The translations under genes and the position numbers were made by a program. Under the pieces are notes generated by a model. It was not told the origin of the DNA. It searched no databases and worked only from the letters and a program-made list of their open reading frames with translations. DNA of 64,000 nucleotides, from assembly GCF_026314945.1 (NCBI RefSeq), contig NZ_CP111121.1:1860001-1924000 (forward strand), read 5' to 3'. Each line of letters begins with the position of its first letter. Positions within the stretch are counted from its first letter, which is position 1. Below are positions 15,722 to 25,244 of the stretch, piece by piece. This stretch comes from Chryseobacterium fluminis. Its GTDB lineage: Bacteria > Bacteroidota > Bacteroidia > Flavobacteriales > Weeksellaceae.

Positions 15722-18364
15722 ATGAAAATTTATAAACTTAGCGTTGCAGTCTTATTTTTGTCCGGATCCGTAGCCTATGCTCAGCAAACAGAGCAGGATA
15801 CCATTACGAAGGAGAAAAGAATTGAAGGCGTAGTAATCCAGGGAAACAGCAGTAAGAAAACCGAAACTGCCGTATTGGGAGAACAGAAGAAAGCGATTAT
15901 TCAAAAGCAGGCTGTAAGTGCTGAAGAAATTTCCAGAAAAGGGATTTCCAACGTAGAACAAGGTCTTACCAAGGTAACCGGAATCACGACGGTAGAAGGA
16001 AGAGGGCTTTTCGTAAGAGGTCTGGAGGAAAGATACAACTACCTGTTGATTAACGGTCTGGGATCTCCTTCTAACAACCCTTTTCAGAAGATTATTGCCT
16101 TAAAGCAGTTTCCTACTGACGTTGTAGGTAAATTAAACATCTATAAAACATTCAACTCCAATCTTTACGGAGATTTTGCAGGAGCTACTTTCGATATCGA
16201 AACTTTAACGATTGACAAGCCTTTTACGAAGGTGGAGTTCAGTGTCGGAGTGAATACTTTAAGCACTTTCAGAGATAATTTTAAAGTTTCTGAGGGGGCA
16301 GATGGAATGGAAGGATATTTAGGATTGAATTCCAAAGACAGAAGGCTACCAGATGAGATCAGAAATTCAAGACCCAGTAATTACAAATTTACAAGTGATG
16401 AATCTTTAAATTCTTTTAAAGACTCTTGGAATGTAGATAATGTAAAATCAATGCCTAATACAAGTATTGGGTTTACAACTGCTCAGAAAGTGAAATTAGG
16501 CACTGGAAATTTAGGAATTTTATTTTCATTAAATCAAGGAACTAAATTCGAATATAAGGAGGGAGATAATAACCAATTTAGATCTCAGGGTGAAAATTCC
16601 TTCATAGACAATATGAATTTTCTTAGCCGTAAGCAGTACAATTATGAAACAGAATCTTCGGCTTTACTAGGATTTGGGTATAAAAATAAAGGGACGGCTA
16701 TTAATCTAAATGCATTTTATCTACAGAATACCAATAACATTATCGAAGATAATTTCGGATATAAAGATAATCTAGTACAAAATAAAAATTCAGGTTTCTT
16801 TAGAACCAATCAATTGGATGTTTCAAGATTTTTAGATCTACAGTTAACTGCTTCTCAGAAAATCACTGATAGACATCAGATAAAAGCTGGAGCAAGTTAT
16901 GTAATCAATAATTACAGCCAACCAGATAGAAAAATTATTGATGGTAACCGTACCGATCCAAACACTGGAGAAATATTACCTGAAAATATGATTCAGATGC
17001 GTTATGGTGGAAATAACCTTATTCGTCAGTATTTAGATGTAGATTCCAGATTCTACGGTTCTGCTTTTGCTGAATATCAATTGTCTTTAGGTGAAAAAGG
17101 AGATCGAAAAGATTATCCTATCCAAATTGCAGTAGGTTATAATGGATTCTCTGATTTCAGAAAAACTTCTTACAGATTTTTATTTGGACGTACCACAAAT
17201 GCTTCTTTAGCACCATTTGTGATAAATGTTGATACACCACAAAATACATTCGATACATCGATAAAAAATGGAGATTTATTTTATCAGGAAGGTTCTGATA
17301 TCTCCCAATTCTATTCAAGTTTCTATCAGATCATTAACGGAGGGTATGCTAATATCAATTTTAAACCTACTGATTCTTGGGATGTGTTAGTAGGAGCAAG
17401 ATATGAAAATGATATGACTCTTATCCGTTATTCAGATCAAGGTGCTGACATAAAAAATAATCTTGAGAAAAATAAAGATTTTTTCTTACCATCATTAGCA
17501 ATAAAAAAAGCTCTTAATAATAAAAATAATTTAAGATTTGCTTTCAGTAAGACTGTTACCCGCCCTATTCTTATCGAGACAATGCCTATTAAATATATTA
17601 GCCCTGATAATGTAAATATTGTAGGAAATCAAAATATTCAAAATAGTGAAAACTATAATTTTGACTTGAAATGGGAATACTTCCCAACTTCAAAAGAGAT
17701 GTTTGCTGTTAATTTATTTGCAAAAAGAATTGATAATGCAATCGAACGTTCACTAACAGCATCTGCAGACGCGACAGGTTCTACAATTACATTCTTTAAT
17801 GCAAAAAAAGCAGAATTATACGGAGTTGAACTAGAAGGAATTATAGGTTTAAACAGAATCTCGGAATCTCTTAGAAATTTCACATTAGGTGCTAATGCTA
17901 CTATTATGCATTCTAACGTAGAAAGAAGTCAGGAGCAGTTAAATATGGAAGAACCTACATGGTTTAAAAATACTGGAGAAACATTACACAAAAGAGGTTT
18001 ACAAGGCGCAGCTCCTTACACGATCAATGCTGATTTAAAATATGAAATTAAGAATCGTAATAACCTTTCTCAGACCTTCTCCCTCGTATACAATGTTTCA
18101 GGAAGCAAGATTTATGCAACAGGAGGAACGGGTACAGATAATTATTATGAAAAGCCTTTTCACCAAGTAGATTTCGTATATCAAGGTCAATTGACTAAAA
18201 ACTGGAATCTAAAATTTGCAGTCCAGAATATCCTTGACAGTAAGTATAAAATAATGTTAGGTGAAAAAAGTTACCTCCCACTTAACCTAGAGAATGGTAA
18301 CAATGCTCTTGTAAATTACTACAGAGGAATTACATTCAATTTCACTGTAGGTTATACATTCTAA
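15722..18364 (+). CDS. TonB-dependent receptor
   Basis: The 880-residue protein has a signal peptide ending VAYAQ and a TonB-box-like IEGVVIQG. A plug domain follows with GRGLFVRGLEERYNYLLING, then a long beta barrel ending in an aromatic FNFTVGYTF strand. It would import a chelate or other large solute across the outer membrane. The ATG at 15722 is chosen over an earlier in-frame ATG at 15683 because the signal peptide begins there. The predicted beta-helix lipoprotein gene lies 43 bases downstream on the same strand, so the two probably form an operon. Divergence from the PhoB-like gene makes phosphate-linked control possible. The substrate cannot be read from sequence. Confidence 0.92.
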   Translation: MKIYKLSVAVLFLSGSVAYAQQTEQDTITKEKRIEGVVIQGNSSKKTETAVLGEQKKAIIQKQAVSAEEISRKGISNVEQGLTKVTGITTVEGRGLFVRGLEERYNYLLINGLGSPSNNPFQKIIALKQFPTDVVGKLNIYKTFNSNLYGDFAGATFDIETLTIDKPFTKVEFSVGVNTLSTFRDNFKVSEGADGMEGYLGLNSKDRRLPDEIRNSRPSNYKFTSDESLNSFKDSWNVDNVKSMPNTSIGFTTAQKVKLGTGNLGILFSLNQGTKFEYKEGDNNQFRSQGENSFIDNMNFLSRKQYNYETESSALLGFGYKNKGTAINLNAFYLQNTNNIIEDNFGYKDNLVQNKNSGFFRTNQLDVSRFLDLQLTASQKITDRHQIKAGASYVINNYSQPDRKIIDGNRTDPNTGEILPENMIQMRYGGNNLIRQYLDVDSRFYGSAFAEYQLSLGEKGDRKDYPIQIAVGYNGFSDFRKTSYRFLFGRTTNASLAPFVINVDTPQNTFDTSIKNGDLFYQEGSDISQFYSSFYQIINGGYANINFKPTDSWDVLVGARYENDMTLIRYSDQGADIKNNLEKNKDFFLPSLAIKKALNNKNNLRFAFSKTVTRPILIETMPIKYISPDNVNIVGNQNIQNSENYNFDLKWEYFPTSKEMFAVNLFAKRIDNAIERSLTASADATGSTITFFNAKKAELYGVELEGIIGLNRISESLRNFTLGANATIMHSNVERSQEQLNMEEPTWFKNTGETLHKRGLQGAAPYTINADLKYEIKNRNNLSQTFSLVYNVSGSKIYATGGTGTDNYYEKPFHQVDFVYQGQLTKNWNLKFAVQNILDSKYKIMLGEKSYLPLNLENGNNALVNYYRGITFNFTVGYTF

Positions 18365-18407
18365 AAGATAAATTTAATAAGTAATAAAGAATAAAATAAG
18401 TATAAAA

Positions 18408-19631
18408 ATGAAAAGAAGATTTTTACCATTAGTAACATTAACATTTGCGTTAACAATAGCCTTAAACTCATGTACAATTGAAGTGAATGACGGCTTAGGA
18501 GACGGTACTGCTGTTACCACTCCTGGAACTACTGAAAGTGTATTGAGCGGAAGCGGCACATTATCAGGAATTATCTCAAAAGACCTTTTAATTAAAAAAG
18601 GAAACTATACATTAGACGGAATCGTAAAAGTAACCAACAACGCTACTATTACAATTGAAGCAGGAGCAACATTTAATGTTGTCACTACTAAAACAAGTGG
18701 ATTGGTAATTCTTCAGGATGGTAATATCAATGCAGTGGGTACTGCCTCTGAGCCTATTGTATTTACTACTTCCACAAAAACTCCGGGTGACTGGGGCGGA
18801 ATTACAATTTACGGAAATGCACCTATCAAAGCTGTAAACGGAAATACGTCAGCACTTTCTGAAGATGGTAACAATGTTTACTATGGAGGAAATAATGCTA
18901 ATGATAATTCCGGAACCATGAAATTTGTTCGTGTGGAATATGCAGGTAAAAAAATTGGTGACGGTACTTCTGAAACCAACTCTATGACCTTCTACGCTGT
19001 AGGAGCTGGTACAACATTAGAAAATCTTGTTACTTACAAAGGTACTGATGATGGTTACGAATTCTTCGGAGGAACAGTAAGTGCAAAAAATATTGTTTCT
19101 TATGGTAATTTTGATGATTCTTTTGACTGGCAGGATGCCTGGAGTGGTCAAAATAACTCTAACTGGTATGCGTTTCAAACAGGAACAGGAAACTTCGGTA
19201 TGGAAATCGAAGCATCCGGTAATGCAGATAACGTTGCGCCAAAAGTCTCAAACATTACACTAATCAGAGATGTCAATACTAATCCTGAATCTGCCAACTC
19301 TCCTGAAATTTCTGCAATCCAGTTCAAAAAACACGGAACAGGTATTTTCTCGAATGTATACATCAGCGGTTACAAAAATATCGGAACTCAGAAAGCGTAT
19401 TCAGTACTTATCCAAGATGCTGCTACAGAAACCAGTCAGGTCAACACAAATAAAATTGCTGTGACTCCAATGACTTATTTAAATTCTGATAATCCTGGGG
19501 TTTGGGGATATGCATTCTCCCCTAACGGAGCGAAGGTTTTCACAAACGCTACCACAGTTACAAAAGTAGTTTTAACTCCGGGAGCGTGGGCTACGGTAGA
19601 TGGCGTAAACCTTTTGGCTGGATTACAATAA
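18408..19631 (+). CDS. Surface lipoprotein with predicted right-handed beta-helix
   Basis: The 407-residue protein has a lipoprotein signal (LTFALTIALNSC). It contains repeated short strands with Gly/Asn turns: ILQDGNINAVGTASEPIVF, GDWGGITIYG, KFVRVEYAG, NLVTYKGTDDGYEFFGG and NIVSYGNFDDSFDW. That periodic pattern suggests a parallel beta-helix. The same blocks recur in the paralogue at 21131. It follows the TonB-dependent receptor by 43 bases and likely works with it at the cell surface, perhaps as the substrate-binding partner. Homologues are sometimes labelled multidrug transporter in databases, but there are no membrane helices to support that. Function unknown. Confidence 0.75.
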   Translation: MKRRFLPLVTLTFALTIALNSCTIEVNDGLGDGTAVTTPGTTESVLSGSGTLSGIISKDLLIKKGNYTLDGIVKVTNNATITIEAGATFNVVTTKTSGLVILQDGNINAVGTASEPIVFTTSTKTPGDWGGITIYGNAPIKAVNGNTSALSEDGNNVYYGGNNANDNSGTMKFVRVEYAGKKIGDGTSETNSMTFYAVGAGTTLENLVTYKGTDDGYEFFGGTVSAKNIVSYGNFDDSFDWQDAWSGQNNSNWYAFQTGTGNFGMEIEASGNADNVAPKVSNITLIRDVNTNPESANSPEISAIQFKKHGTGIFSNVYISGYKNIGTQKAYSVLIQDAATETSQVNTNKIAVTPMTYLNSDNPGVWGYAFSPNGAKVFTNATTVTKVVLTPGAWATVDGVNLLAGLQ

Positions 19632-19662
19632 TGAGTAATTAGTTTCTTCATATCAAATTTAA

Positions 19663-19697
19663 AAAATCCATCAGAGTTTTATTCTGATGGATTTTTG
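19663..19697 (+). terminator. Terminator after the receptor/lipoprotein operon
   Basis: AAATCCATCAGA and TCTGATGGATTTT form a 12-bp perfect stem followed by T residues, 30 bases after the stop at 19631. Confidence 0.9.
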
Positions 19698-19984
19698 TTA
19701 TACTACCTGGAGTATAGATCTTATTAAGTACTAAAAATTCAAAATGCAATTGAGTCCCATCCTGTATAAGTTTATTGCGCCCTAACTTTACCAGTTGACC
19801 TTTCTATTGAAAATTATTTAGGTATCTGTGAATAATACCCGTATTTATGATCAACAAAATATATCAAAATTAGATGTTCTTGCTCATTTACATCATAATA
19901 ATAGAGGCCAACAGACTATCATTGTTCTTAATTAATTTCGTCTTAATTCCTTCATAGCCTTTGTCTTTCGATTAGTACAAATTA
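19698..19984 (-). other. Decayed coding stretch, minus strand
   Basis: Minus-strand translation gives coding-like pieces interrupted by stops and frame changes, such as KDKGYEGIKTKLIKNNDSLL then YYYDVNEQEHLILIYFVDHK ending before 19800. They follow the barstar-like pseudogene on the same strand and may be the remains of another small immunity-type gene. No intact gene is visible. Confidence 0.4.
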
Positions 19985-20685
19985 TTAAACATTTTGAATT
20001 TCGATACCACTTGTATTAAATTCTTCATAAATATCATTAAATAAAATGTTATTTGAAAAGTATTTTTCAAAGTTCTTGTATCCTTTAATTTTTATAATAA
20101 CCCTTTTTTCTCTTTTTTGAAGTGATTCTTCTATATTTATAAGGCAATCTCTAAAGGATGAAATTCCGTTCCGAAATAACCATATAATTTAAAAAAAGAT
20201 TTTCCAATCTCATAATATACATCCAAATCTATTTTAACATTTGATAAATCAATAGTTATTATCGGATTAATATTATCTATAGTATTTCTTATTCCTCCTA
20301 GAAAATAGCAACCTCTTAAGTAATAATATTTTTGTTTATTATTTAATTCATACCATCGTATTTTTTCCTTTTTGTCAGAAATTAATTTGAAGTTATCTAT
20401 GTAACCCTGATTGTATATTCCTAAAGGATCCTTAAGCACACCCATTAAAATAATACGATCTGTCTTAAACAAAATATCCGAAATATTAAAACTATAGCTG
20501 TTTTCAAAATTTTTAAACGAGATTCTTATAATTGTATTTTTAGTAAAGGCTTCTCCACATTGAAGATCAACAGATTTAATATCAATTTTCTTTATAAGTA
20601 TTTTATCTAAGCCATTTCCATTTTTTAATTTAATATATTTAGCAGACAATAAAATCTTATTTTCTAATAAAAGCTCTATTTTCAT
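19985..20685 (-). pseudogene. Barstar-like immunity protein gene, frameshifted
   Basis: A 182-codon frame starts at the ATG at 20685 (MKIELLLENKILLSAKY) and stops at 20137 after YGYFGTEFHPLEIAL. A second minus-strand frame, open without a start codon from about 20185, reads SFRDCLINIEESLQKREKR and ends SGIEIQNV at 19985. Adding one base near 20160 joins them as YFGTEFHSFRDCLINIEE. That matches the barstar helix motif (FG..(L/F)D(A/S)(F/L).DCL), giving a 233-residue protein with a C-terminal barstar-like domain. Barstar-fold proteins inhibit secreted ribonucleases or polymorphic toxins. No partner toxin is intact nearby. The base composition is more AT-rich than in neighbouring genes, consistent with transfer. 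Confidence 0.65.
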
Positions 20686-21130
20686 TTTAAGGCACTACTT
20701 GTTGGAATTTGTATATTTTTTTGATAATCATGGTCAATAACTACTCCTTATTTGCCTGGTAGATGCTGAATAATTCTACTTCCATTTAAACTTGTTCGAG
20801 GAACCTTTCTGAAAATTACGGCTCTGAATGCTGATTGATAAAATTAAGTATTTACCATCGATGACCGTCGTAACCTGGCTCAGAAATCCTGAGTGGGGAT
20901 GGATGTCTTTCTACCAGATTAATTCCTGCGCAGACCACAAACAAAGGTGCACTGGTGCAACTATGTAAAGTTTTTTCATTTTATTTTTCAAATTTAACAT
21001 TTATTGACAAGTAGTAAATATTATTACTGAAAATTAATGTATAATTCATCTCTAAAAATGCAATTTCTATAATAAATAAACCCAGTAATCAGAAAAAGCA
21101 GTAATTTGGTACAAAATTTTGTCAAAGATT
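20686..21130. other. Intergenic region with a decayed signal-peptide ORF
   Basis: On the minus strand an ATG at 20979 starts MKKLYIVAPVHLCLWSAQE, a good signal peptide, but the frame stops after 22 codons. Coding-like text continues in other frames (LVERHPSPLRISEPGYDG). This is probably the remnant of a secreted protein gene upstream of the barstar-like pseudogene. The right end must hold the promoter for the gene at 21131, but no clear box is seen. Confidence 0.4.
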
Positions 21131-22297
21131 ATGAAAAAAAATCCTTTAAAATTAATCATTGCAGCACTGATCATCAGCGCATCCTTGGGAATCCAGTCCT
21201 GCAGTGAAGATGAATACAGCATCATTACCATTCCTGCCATAGGTATTGCTCAGGATCCTGGTAATTTTAAAGGGGATATTCCCAGTGGACAGACCGTAAC
21301 CTTAGATCCTACCCAAACATACCAGCTGACCGGTTCTGTGGTCATTAAAAACGGCGGAAAGCTGGTGATTCCGGCAGGAACAAGGATCGTAGCAACAGTA
21401 GGAGCATCAGCCTTTGTAATCGTGGAACAGGGTGGACAATTGTTTGCCAACGGAACTTCCGGATCTCCGGTATTGTTTACCTCTTCTGATAAGACAGCGG
21501 GAAGCTGGGGAGGCATCGTAGTCTGTGGTAAAGCACCTATTAATGTCGGGCCTTCCGCTACATCAGAAATCGGGAATTCAATGTACGGAGGAACTGATAC
21601 TGCTGATACTTCCGGATCATTAAGCTTTGTGAGAGTAGAATATGCCGGGGCGGTATACACCGGTGATAAAAAATTCAATGGTCTTTCTCTGTTTGGAGTC
21701 GGGAATACCACGAAAGTGGAGAATGTAGCCCTTGTAAACGGGGGCGATGACGGAATACAGCTTTACGGAGGAACCGTAAACGTTTCCAATATCGTTTCTC
21801 TCGCCAATGACAATAATGCTTTTGTGTGGAGCGAAGGCTGGAAAGGAACCGCCAGTAATATTTTTACCAAAAGAAAAGCGGATGGTACCGGGAATACGGG
21901 AATAAAAGGGATGAATAATCCTAATAATCAAAATGCAGCTCCAAGGTCTAACCCGACGATCAAAAATGTCACGTTTATCGGAGGCACTACTGGGGAGGCA
22001 GACGCGATCCAGCTGAAATCGGGCACGTATGCCAACCTTGAAAATGTGGTGATCTCCAACTGGAATACGGGTGTCAACCTGGAAAGCGACTCCACGGTAG
22101 CTTATTTCAACGGTAAAAAGAGAATGAAAGATATATTTTTTGATTCCAACGTCACTACCAAAGTTTCAGCAAAATCCAGCGCGGGAAACAATGTCGCGAT
22201 ACTGGACAGCACCTATATTGAAAAAGCAGACGCTACCGGAGCCGGAAACGGAATTGCTACACCGGCATGGGCAACAGGCTGGTCCGGTCTCCAGTAA
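21131..22297 (+). CDS. Surface lipoprotein with predicted right-handed beta-helix (paralogue of 18408)
   Basis: The 388-residue protein has a lipoprotein signal (AALIISASLGIQSC) and the same repeating blocks as its paralogue: IVEQGGQLFANGTSGSPVLF, GSWGGIVVCGKAPIN, SFVRVEYAG, VALVNGGDDGIQLYGG and NIVSLANDNNAFVW. A parallel beta-helix is likely. The ATG at 21131 is preferred to a TTG four codons earlier. It shares strand with the receptor/lipoprotein operon but is cut off from it by the terminator at 19663 and the decayed patch. It has its own 3' hairpin. Function unknown; surface substrate binding is a guess based on the receptor-linked paralogue. Confidence 0.75.
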   Translation: MKKNPLKLIIAALIISASLGIQSCSEDEYSIITIPAIGIAQDPGNFKGDIPSGQTVTLDPTQTYQLTGSVVIKNGGKLVIPAGTRIVATVGASAFVIVEQGGQLFANGTSGSPVLFTSSDKTAGSWGGIVVCGKAPINVGPSATSEIGNSMYGGTDTADTSGSLSFVRVEYAGAVYTGDKKFNGLSLFGVGNTTKVENVALVNGGDDGIQLYGGTVNVSNIVSLANDNNAFVWSEGWKGTASNIFTKRKADGTGNTGIKGMNNPNNQNAAPRSNPTIKNVTFIGGTTGEADAIQLKSGTYANLENVVISNWNTGVNLESDSTVAYFNGKKRMKDIFFDSNVTTKVSAKSSAGNNVAILDSTYIEKADATGAGNGIATPAWATGWSGLQ

Positions 22298-22315
22298 AAT
22301 AAATATTTAAATGGG

Positions 22316-22350
22316 TTTCGGGTCGGAAAGCTTCGCTTTCCGACCCGAAA
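22316..22350. terminator. Perfect 15-bp hairpin after the lipoprotein gene
   Basis: TTTCGGGTCGGAAAG, loop CTTCG, then the exact complement. It lies 19 bases after the stop codon at 22297, so a terminator role is likely, but neither side has a T run. It could also be a REP-like palindrome or an mRNA 3' protector. Confidence 0.6.
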
Positions 22351-22476
22351 CGATTATAAGAAGATATAAGAAACAGGATTTATCTTCCACGCTATCCAGT
22401 TAGTCCATCTATTTATAAGAGATTGTCAGATGTCTTTAGCCACCATTCGTTAAAAGAATATCAATTATCTTGTTTG

Positions 22477-22587
22477 TCAATTTGTTTTAAATTGAGACGG
22501 CGTCATTCCCGTCTGAATTTTAAAGAATTTTGAAAAACTGGCATGGTCGTAAAAACCCAGATCGTAAACAATATCTTTAACAGACAA
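22477..22587 (-). pseudogene. AraC-family regulator C-terminal remnant
   Basis: Minus-strand frame gives VKDIVYDLGFYDHASFSKFF then KIQTGMTPSQFKTN and a stop, which is the second helix-turn-helix of AraC/XylS regulators plus the usual (T/S)P..(F/Y) end. It has no start codon and only 36 codons. Text just upstream (to about 22700) looks like further degraded AraC sequence in another frame. It is a gene relic between the lipoprotein gene and hemL. Confidence 0.6.
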
Positions 22588-22710
22588 TTATCAATAACCG
22601 GACGGAATAAAGGGTATGGTTTATAACAGGCTTTGTATGATTTGTCATAAAAGCCATTCTGATCTGATCTAGATACGGATTGCATTAAGGAATACCGAAG
22701 AATCATCCAT

Positions 22711-22745
22711 AAAAAAAGGACGAAGTCTGAAACTCCGTCCTTTTG
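22711..22745 (-). terminator. Terminator of hemL
   Basis: On the minus strand AAAGGACG-AGT and ACT-CGTCCTTT pair, followed by a T run, just after the hemL stop codon. Confidence 0.85.
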
Positions 22746-22762
22746 TAAATTAATTTATTGTA

Positions 22763-24049
22763 TTAATTGGCATATTCGAATTTCCTGACGGCTTCAAGCG
22801 TTCTGTCAATTTCTGTATCCTTTATTGCATCACTGATGAAATAGGTCTCGTATCCGCTCGGCGGCAGATAAACTCCGTTCGTGAGCATCTGGTGGAAAAA
22901 GTTATTGAACAGGGCATGATTAGCTTCCTGAGCTTCATCAAAGTTGGAAACCCTGTTGGTATGAAAGAAGACCGACATCATCGATCCTTTTCTGTTGATT
23001 TTATGCGGAATTCCTTTTTCATTCAAAATTTTCCCTATCTCAAAATCCAGTGTTTCCGTGGTCTTAGCAAGTCGGTTGAAAAAATCCGGGTCATTTTTGA
23101 TCAGTTGGAGGGTTTTTAGTCCCGCCCGCATCGCCAGGGGATTTCCACTTAAGGTTCCGGCCTGATATACGCCGCCTTTTGGTGCCAAATGATCCATAAT
23201 TTCATTTCTGCCTGCAAAAGCACCTACCGGAAGACCGCCTCCGATTACCTTTCCGTAGGTCACCAAATCTGCTTTTACATTGAAAAGCTCCTGGGCTCCT
23301 CCGAAAGCCAGCCTGAAGCCGGTCATTACCTCATCAAAAATAAGCAAGGCACCATTTTCATCACATATTTTTCTTAATTTCTGAAGAAATTCATTTTCAG
23401 GAATTACGCAGCCCATGTTTCCGGCAACAGGTTCGATAATAACGGCGGCAATTTCACCCTGATTGTGTCTGAACAGATCCTGCACCTGTTCAAAATCATT
23501 GTACCTTGCCAGTAAAGTATCTTTTGCAGTCCCGGGCGTTACTCCCGGAGAATTGGGATTCCCAAAGGTGGCAGCACCACTTCCCGCTTTGATCAGAAAT
23601 GAATCTGAGTGGCCATGATAGCATCCTTCAAACTTGATAAATTTATCTTTTCCCGTAAAGCCCCTCGCCAGTCGGATCGCACTCATACACGCTTCAGTTC
23701 CCGAAGAAACCATCCTGATCTGGTCGATATTCGGAACATGGTTTACAATAAATTTTGCAATTTCAGTTTCCAGTTCTGTCGGAGCACCGAAAGAGAAACC
23801 TTTTTCTGCCTGTATTTTTAATTCTTCAAGCACCTCAGGGTGGGTATGTCCTAAAATGGCAGGTCCCCACGAATTGATATAATCGATATAGGTGTTGTCA
23901 TCGGCATCGGTAAGGTACGCTCCTTTTGCAGATTTCATAAAAACCGGCACTCCTCCTACAGACTTGAATGCGCGGACCGGAGAATTTACCCCGCCGGGAA
24001 TGTATTGGTACGCTTCATCAAATAAAGCGGAACTTCTTTGGTATTTCAT
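22763..24049 (-). CDS. hemL: Glutamate-1-semialdehyde 2,1-aminomutase
   Basis: HemL converts glutamate-1-semialdehyde to 5-aminolevulinate, the tetrapyrrole precursor in the C5 pathway. The 428-residue protein is a class III PLP aminotransferase. The PLP lysine Lys267 lies in [28 protein letters not shown] holds the Asp that binds the pyridine nitrogen, [15 protein letters not shown] binds phosphate, and [16 protein letters not shown] is the HemL-type N-terminus. Start: ATG at 24049. It stands alone, and other hem genes are not in the window. Heme made through this route feeds the biliverdin-producing heme oxygenase encoded at 58707. Confidence 0.96.
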   Translation of the reverse strand: MKYQRSSALFDEAYQYIPGGVNSPVRAFKSVGGVPVFMKSAKGAYLTDADDNTYIDYINSWGPAILGHTHPEVLEELKIQAEKGFSFGAPTELETEIAKFIVNHVPNIDQIRMVSSGTEACMSAIRLARGFTGKDKFIKFEGCYHGHSDSFLIKAGSGAATFGNPNSPGVTPGTAKDTLLARYNDFEQVQDLFRHNQGEIAAVIIEPVAGNMGCVIPENEFLQKLRKICDENGALLIFDEVMTGFRLAFGGAQELFNVKADLVTYGKVIGGGLPVGAFAGRNEIMDHLAPKGGVYQAGTLSGNPLAMRAGLKTLQLIKNDPDFFNRLAKTTETLDFEIGKILNEKGIPHKINRKGSMMSVFFHTNRVSNFDEAQEANHALFNNFFHQMLTNGVYLPPSGYETYFISDAIKDTEIDRTLEAVRKFEYAN

Positions 24050-24118
24050 ATGTTGTTGTCGTTATTGGTTAACAGTCGTGAGCTAATCGGTCACCGACTA
24101 TCAGCCATCCAGCAAAAA

Positions 24119-25177
24119 TTAGTTTCTGGGTTTTTTATCAATTAAATAAATCAACTGTCCTGCAGAAGGTTTCTGTCCTTCATCCATTCTGTTTTTGGCG
24201 TATAATTTATTCAGTTTAATTCCGAATTTCTGAGCGATATCGTGCATATCTTCTCCATACTCGGCTTTATAGGTAGCTGTATTTCCTTCAGAGTTCTTTG
24301 ATTCCAGGAATACGATATCATTTTTCTTTAAAAAATCACCCTGGAGTTCATTCCATTTGGTCAGTTTGCTTTCGCTTACTTTAAATTTTTTCGCGATAAA
24401 CTGTACATTCGTATCTTCCGGGATAATGATATATTTCAACCCGTCATTGGGATGGCTTTTAATTAATATGGAATTAAGGATTTCAGCTTTTGTTTTGATT
24501 CTTTCCACCCTTTTCTGCTGCTGTGCAAAAGACGTCTGCTTGTACGGAACCACTACGGTAACGGGCTCTTTAGCCTTTTTCACATATTTCTGAGGTTCCA
24601 GCTGGGCCATAAAAGACCGGTCATCTTTCAGACCCGGATACATTTTCAGTACGGCATATAAAACCTCTTTAGAATTGGTATCGTCAAACTCGTACAGCTT
24701 ATATTTTTCAATTTTACCTATCAATATGGAAGCATATCTGGGATTCGTTGCATATCCGGCTTTTTTCAAACCGTGGGCCCATCCTCTGTAATCTTTCATA
24801 TCCAGGCTGAAGAGATTGGTATAATATTTTCTGGTGGACAGGAAAACCGAATGATCTTCATAAGACTGTCTGGGATCTTCATATACACGGAAACACTCGT
24901 TGGGAGCATCATCCGTATGCTTCATTGTTTTACCCGTCCAGTCTTCTTTACATTTTATCCCGAAATGATTTTTGCCTTCAAGAGCCAGCCGGCTCTGTCC
25001 GCCGCCTGTTTCCAAAAGTCCCTGAGCAAGCGTTATAGAAGCAGGAATTTTGTATTTTTCCATTTCTTCTACCGCATACTTCGCAAATTTCTGGATGTAT
25101 TGGTCTTCAGTGGCCCAGGACTGAGCCGGAAATTTTGATAAAACTAAAAGGCTTGCAAGTAAGAAAAGTCTTTTCAT
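24119..25177 (-). CDS. Exported glucosaminidase (GH73-type) with LysM repeats
   Basis: The 352-residue protein has a signal peptide (MKRLFLLASLLVLSKFPAQS) and a glucosaminidase domain in residues 25-165. The motif ITLAQGLLETGGGQSRLA holds the catalytic Glu, followed by NHFGIKCK and the YATNPRYA block. Two LysM motifs lie near the C-terminus (IIPEDTNVQFIAKKFKVSE and KAEYGEDMHDIAQKFGIKL). It should cleave peptidoglycan glycan strands in the periplasm, with LysM holding it to the wall, in cell growth or separation. Start: ATG at 25177. It lies between the desulfhydrase gene and hemL on the same strand; hemL starts about 70 bases downstream. Confidence 0.9.
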   Translation of the reverse strand: MKRLFLLASLLVLSKFPAQSWATEDQYIQKFAKYAVEEMEKYKIPASITLAQGLLETGGGQSRLALEGKNHFGIKCKEDWTGKTMKHTDDAPNECFRVYEDPRQSYEDHSVFLSTRKYYTNLFSLDMKDYRGWAHGLKKAGYATNPRYASILIGKIEKYKLYEFDDTNSKEVLYAVLKMYPGLKDDRSFMAQLEPQKYVKKAKEPVTVVVPYKQTSFAQQQKRVERIKTKAEILNSILIKSHPNDGLKYIIIPEDTNVQFIAKKFKVSESKLTKWNELQGDFLKKNDIVFLESKNSEGNTATYKAEYGEDMHDIAQKFGIKLNKLYAKNRMDEGQKPSAGQLIYLIDKKPRN

Positions 25178-25244
25178 CTTATAATTTTTATTGTTTTAAA
25201 ATGAAAGATGGAACACCTGGTGTTTCATGTTTTTCAATGTTTAC

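Noticed and set aside
15722-18364. Assignment of the receptor as a phosphate transporter of the PusC type
   Set aside because: The only support is its neighbour PhoB-like gene; no SusD-type partner and no substrate residues are visible.
22503-22706. 67-codon minus-strand ORF upstream of the hemL terminator
   Set aside because: The recognisable AraC helix-turn-helix text is in a different frame that ends at 22477; this ORF is a by-product of the relic.
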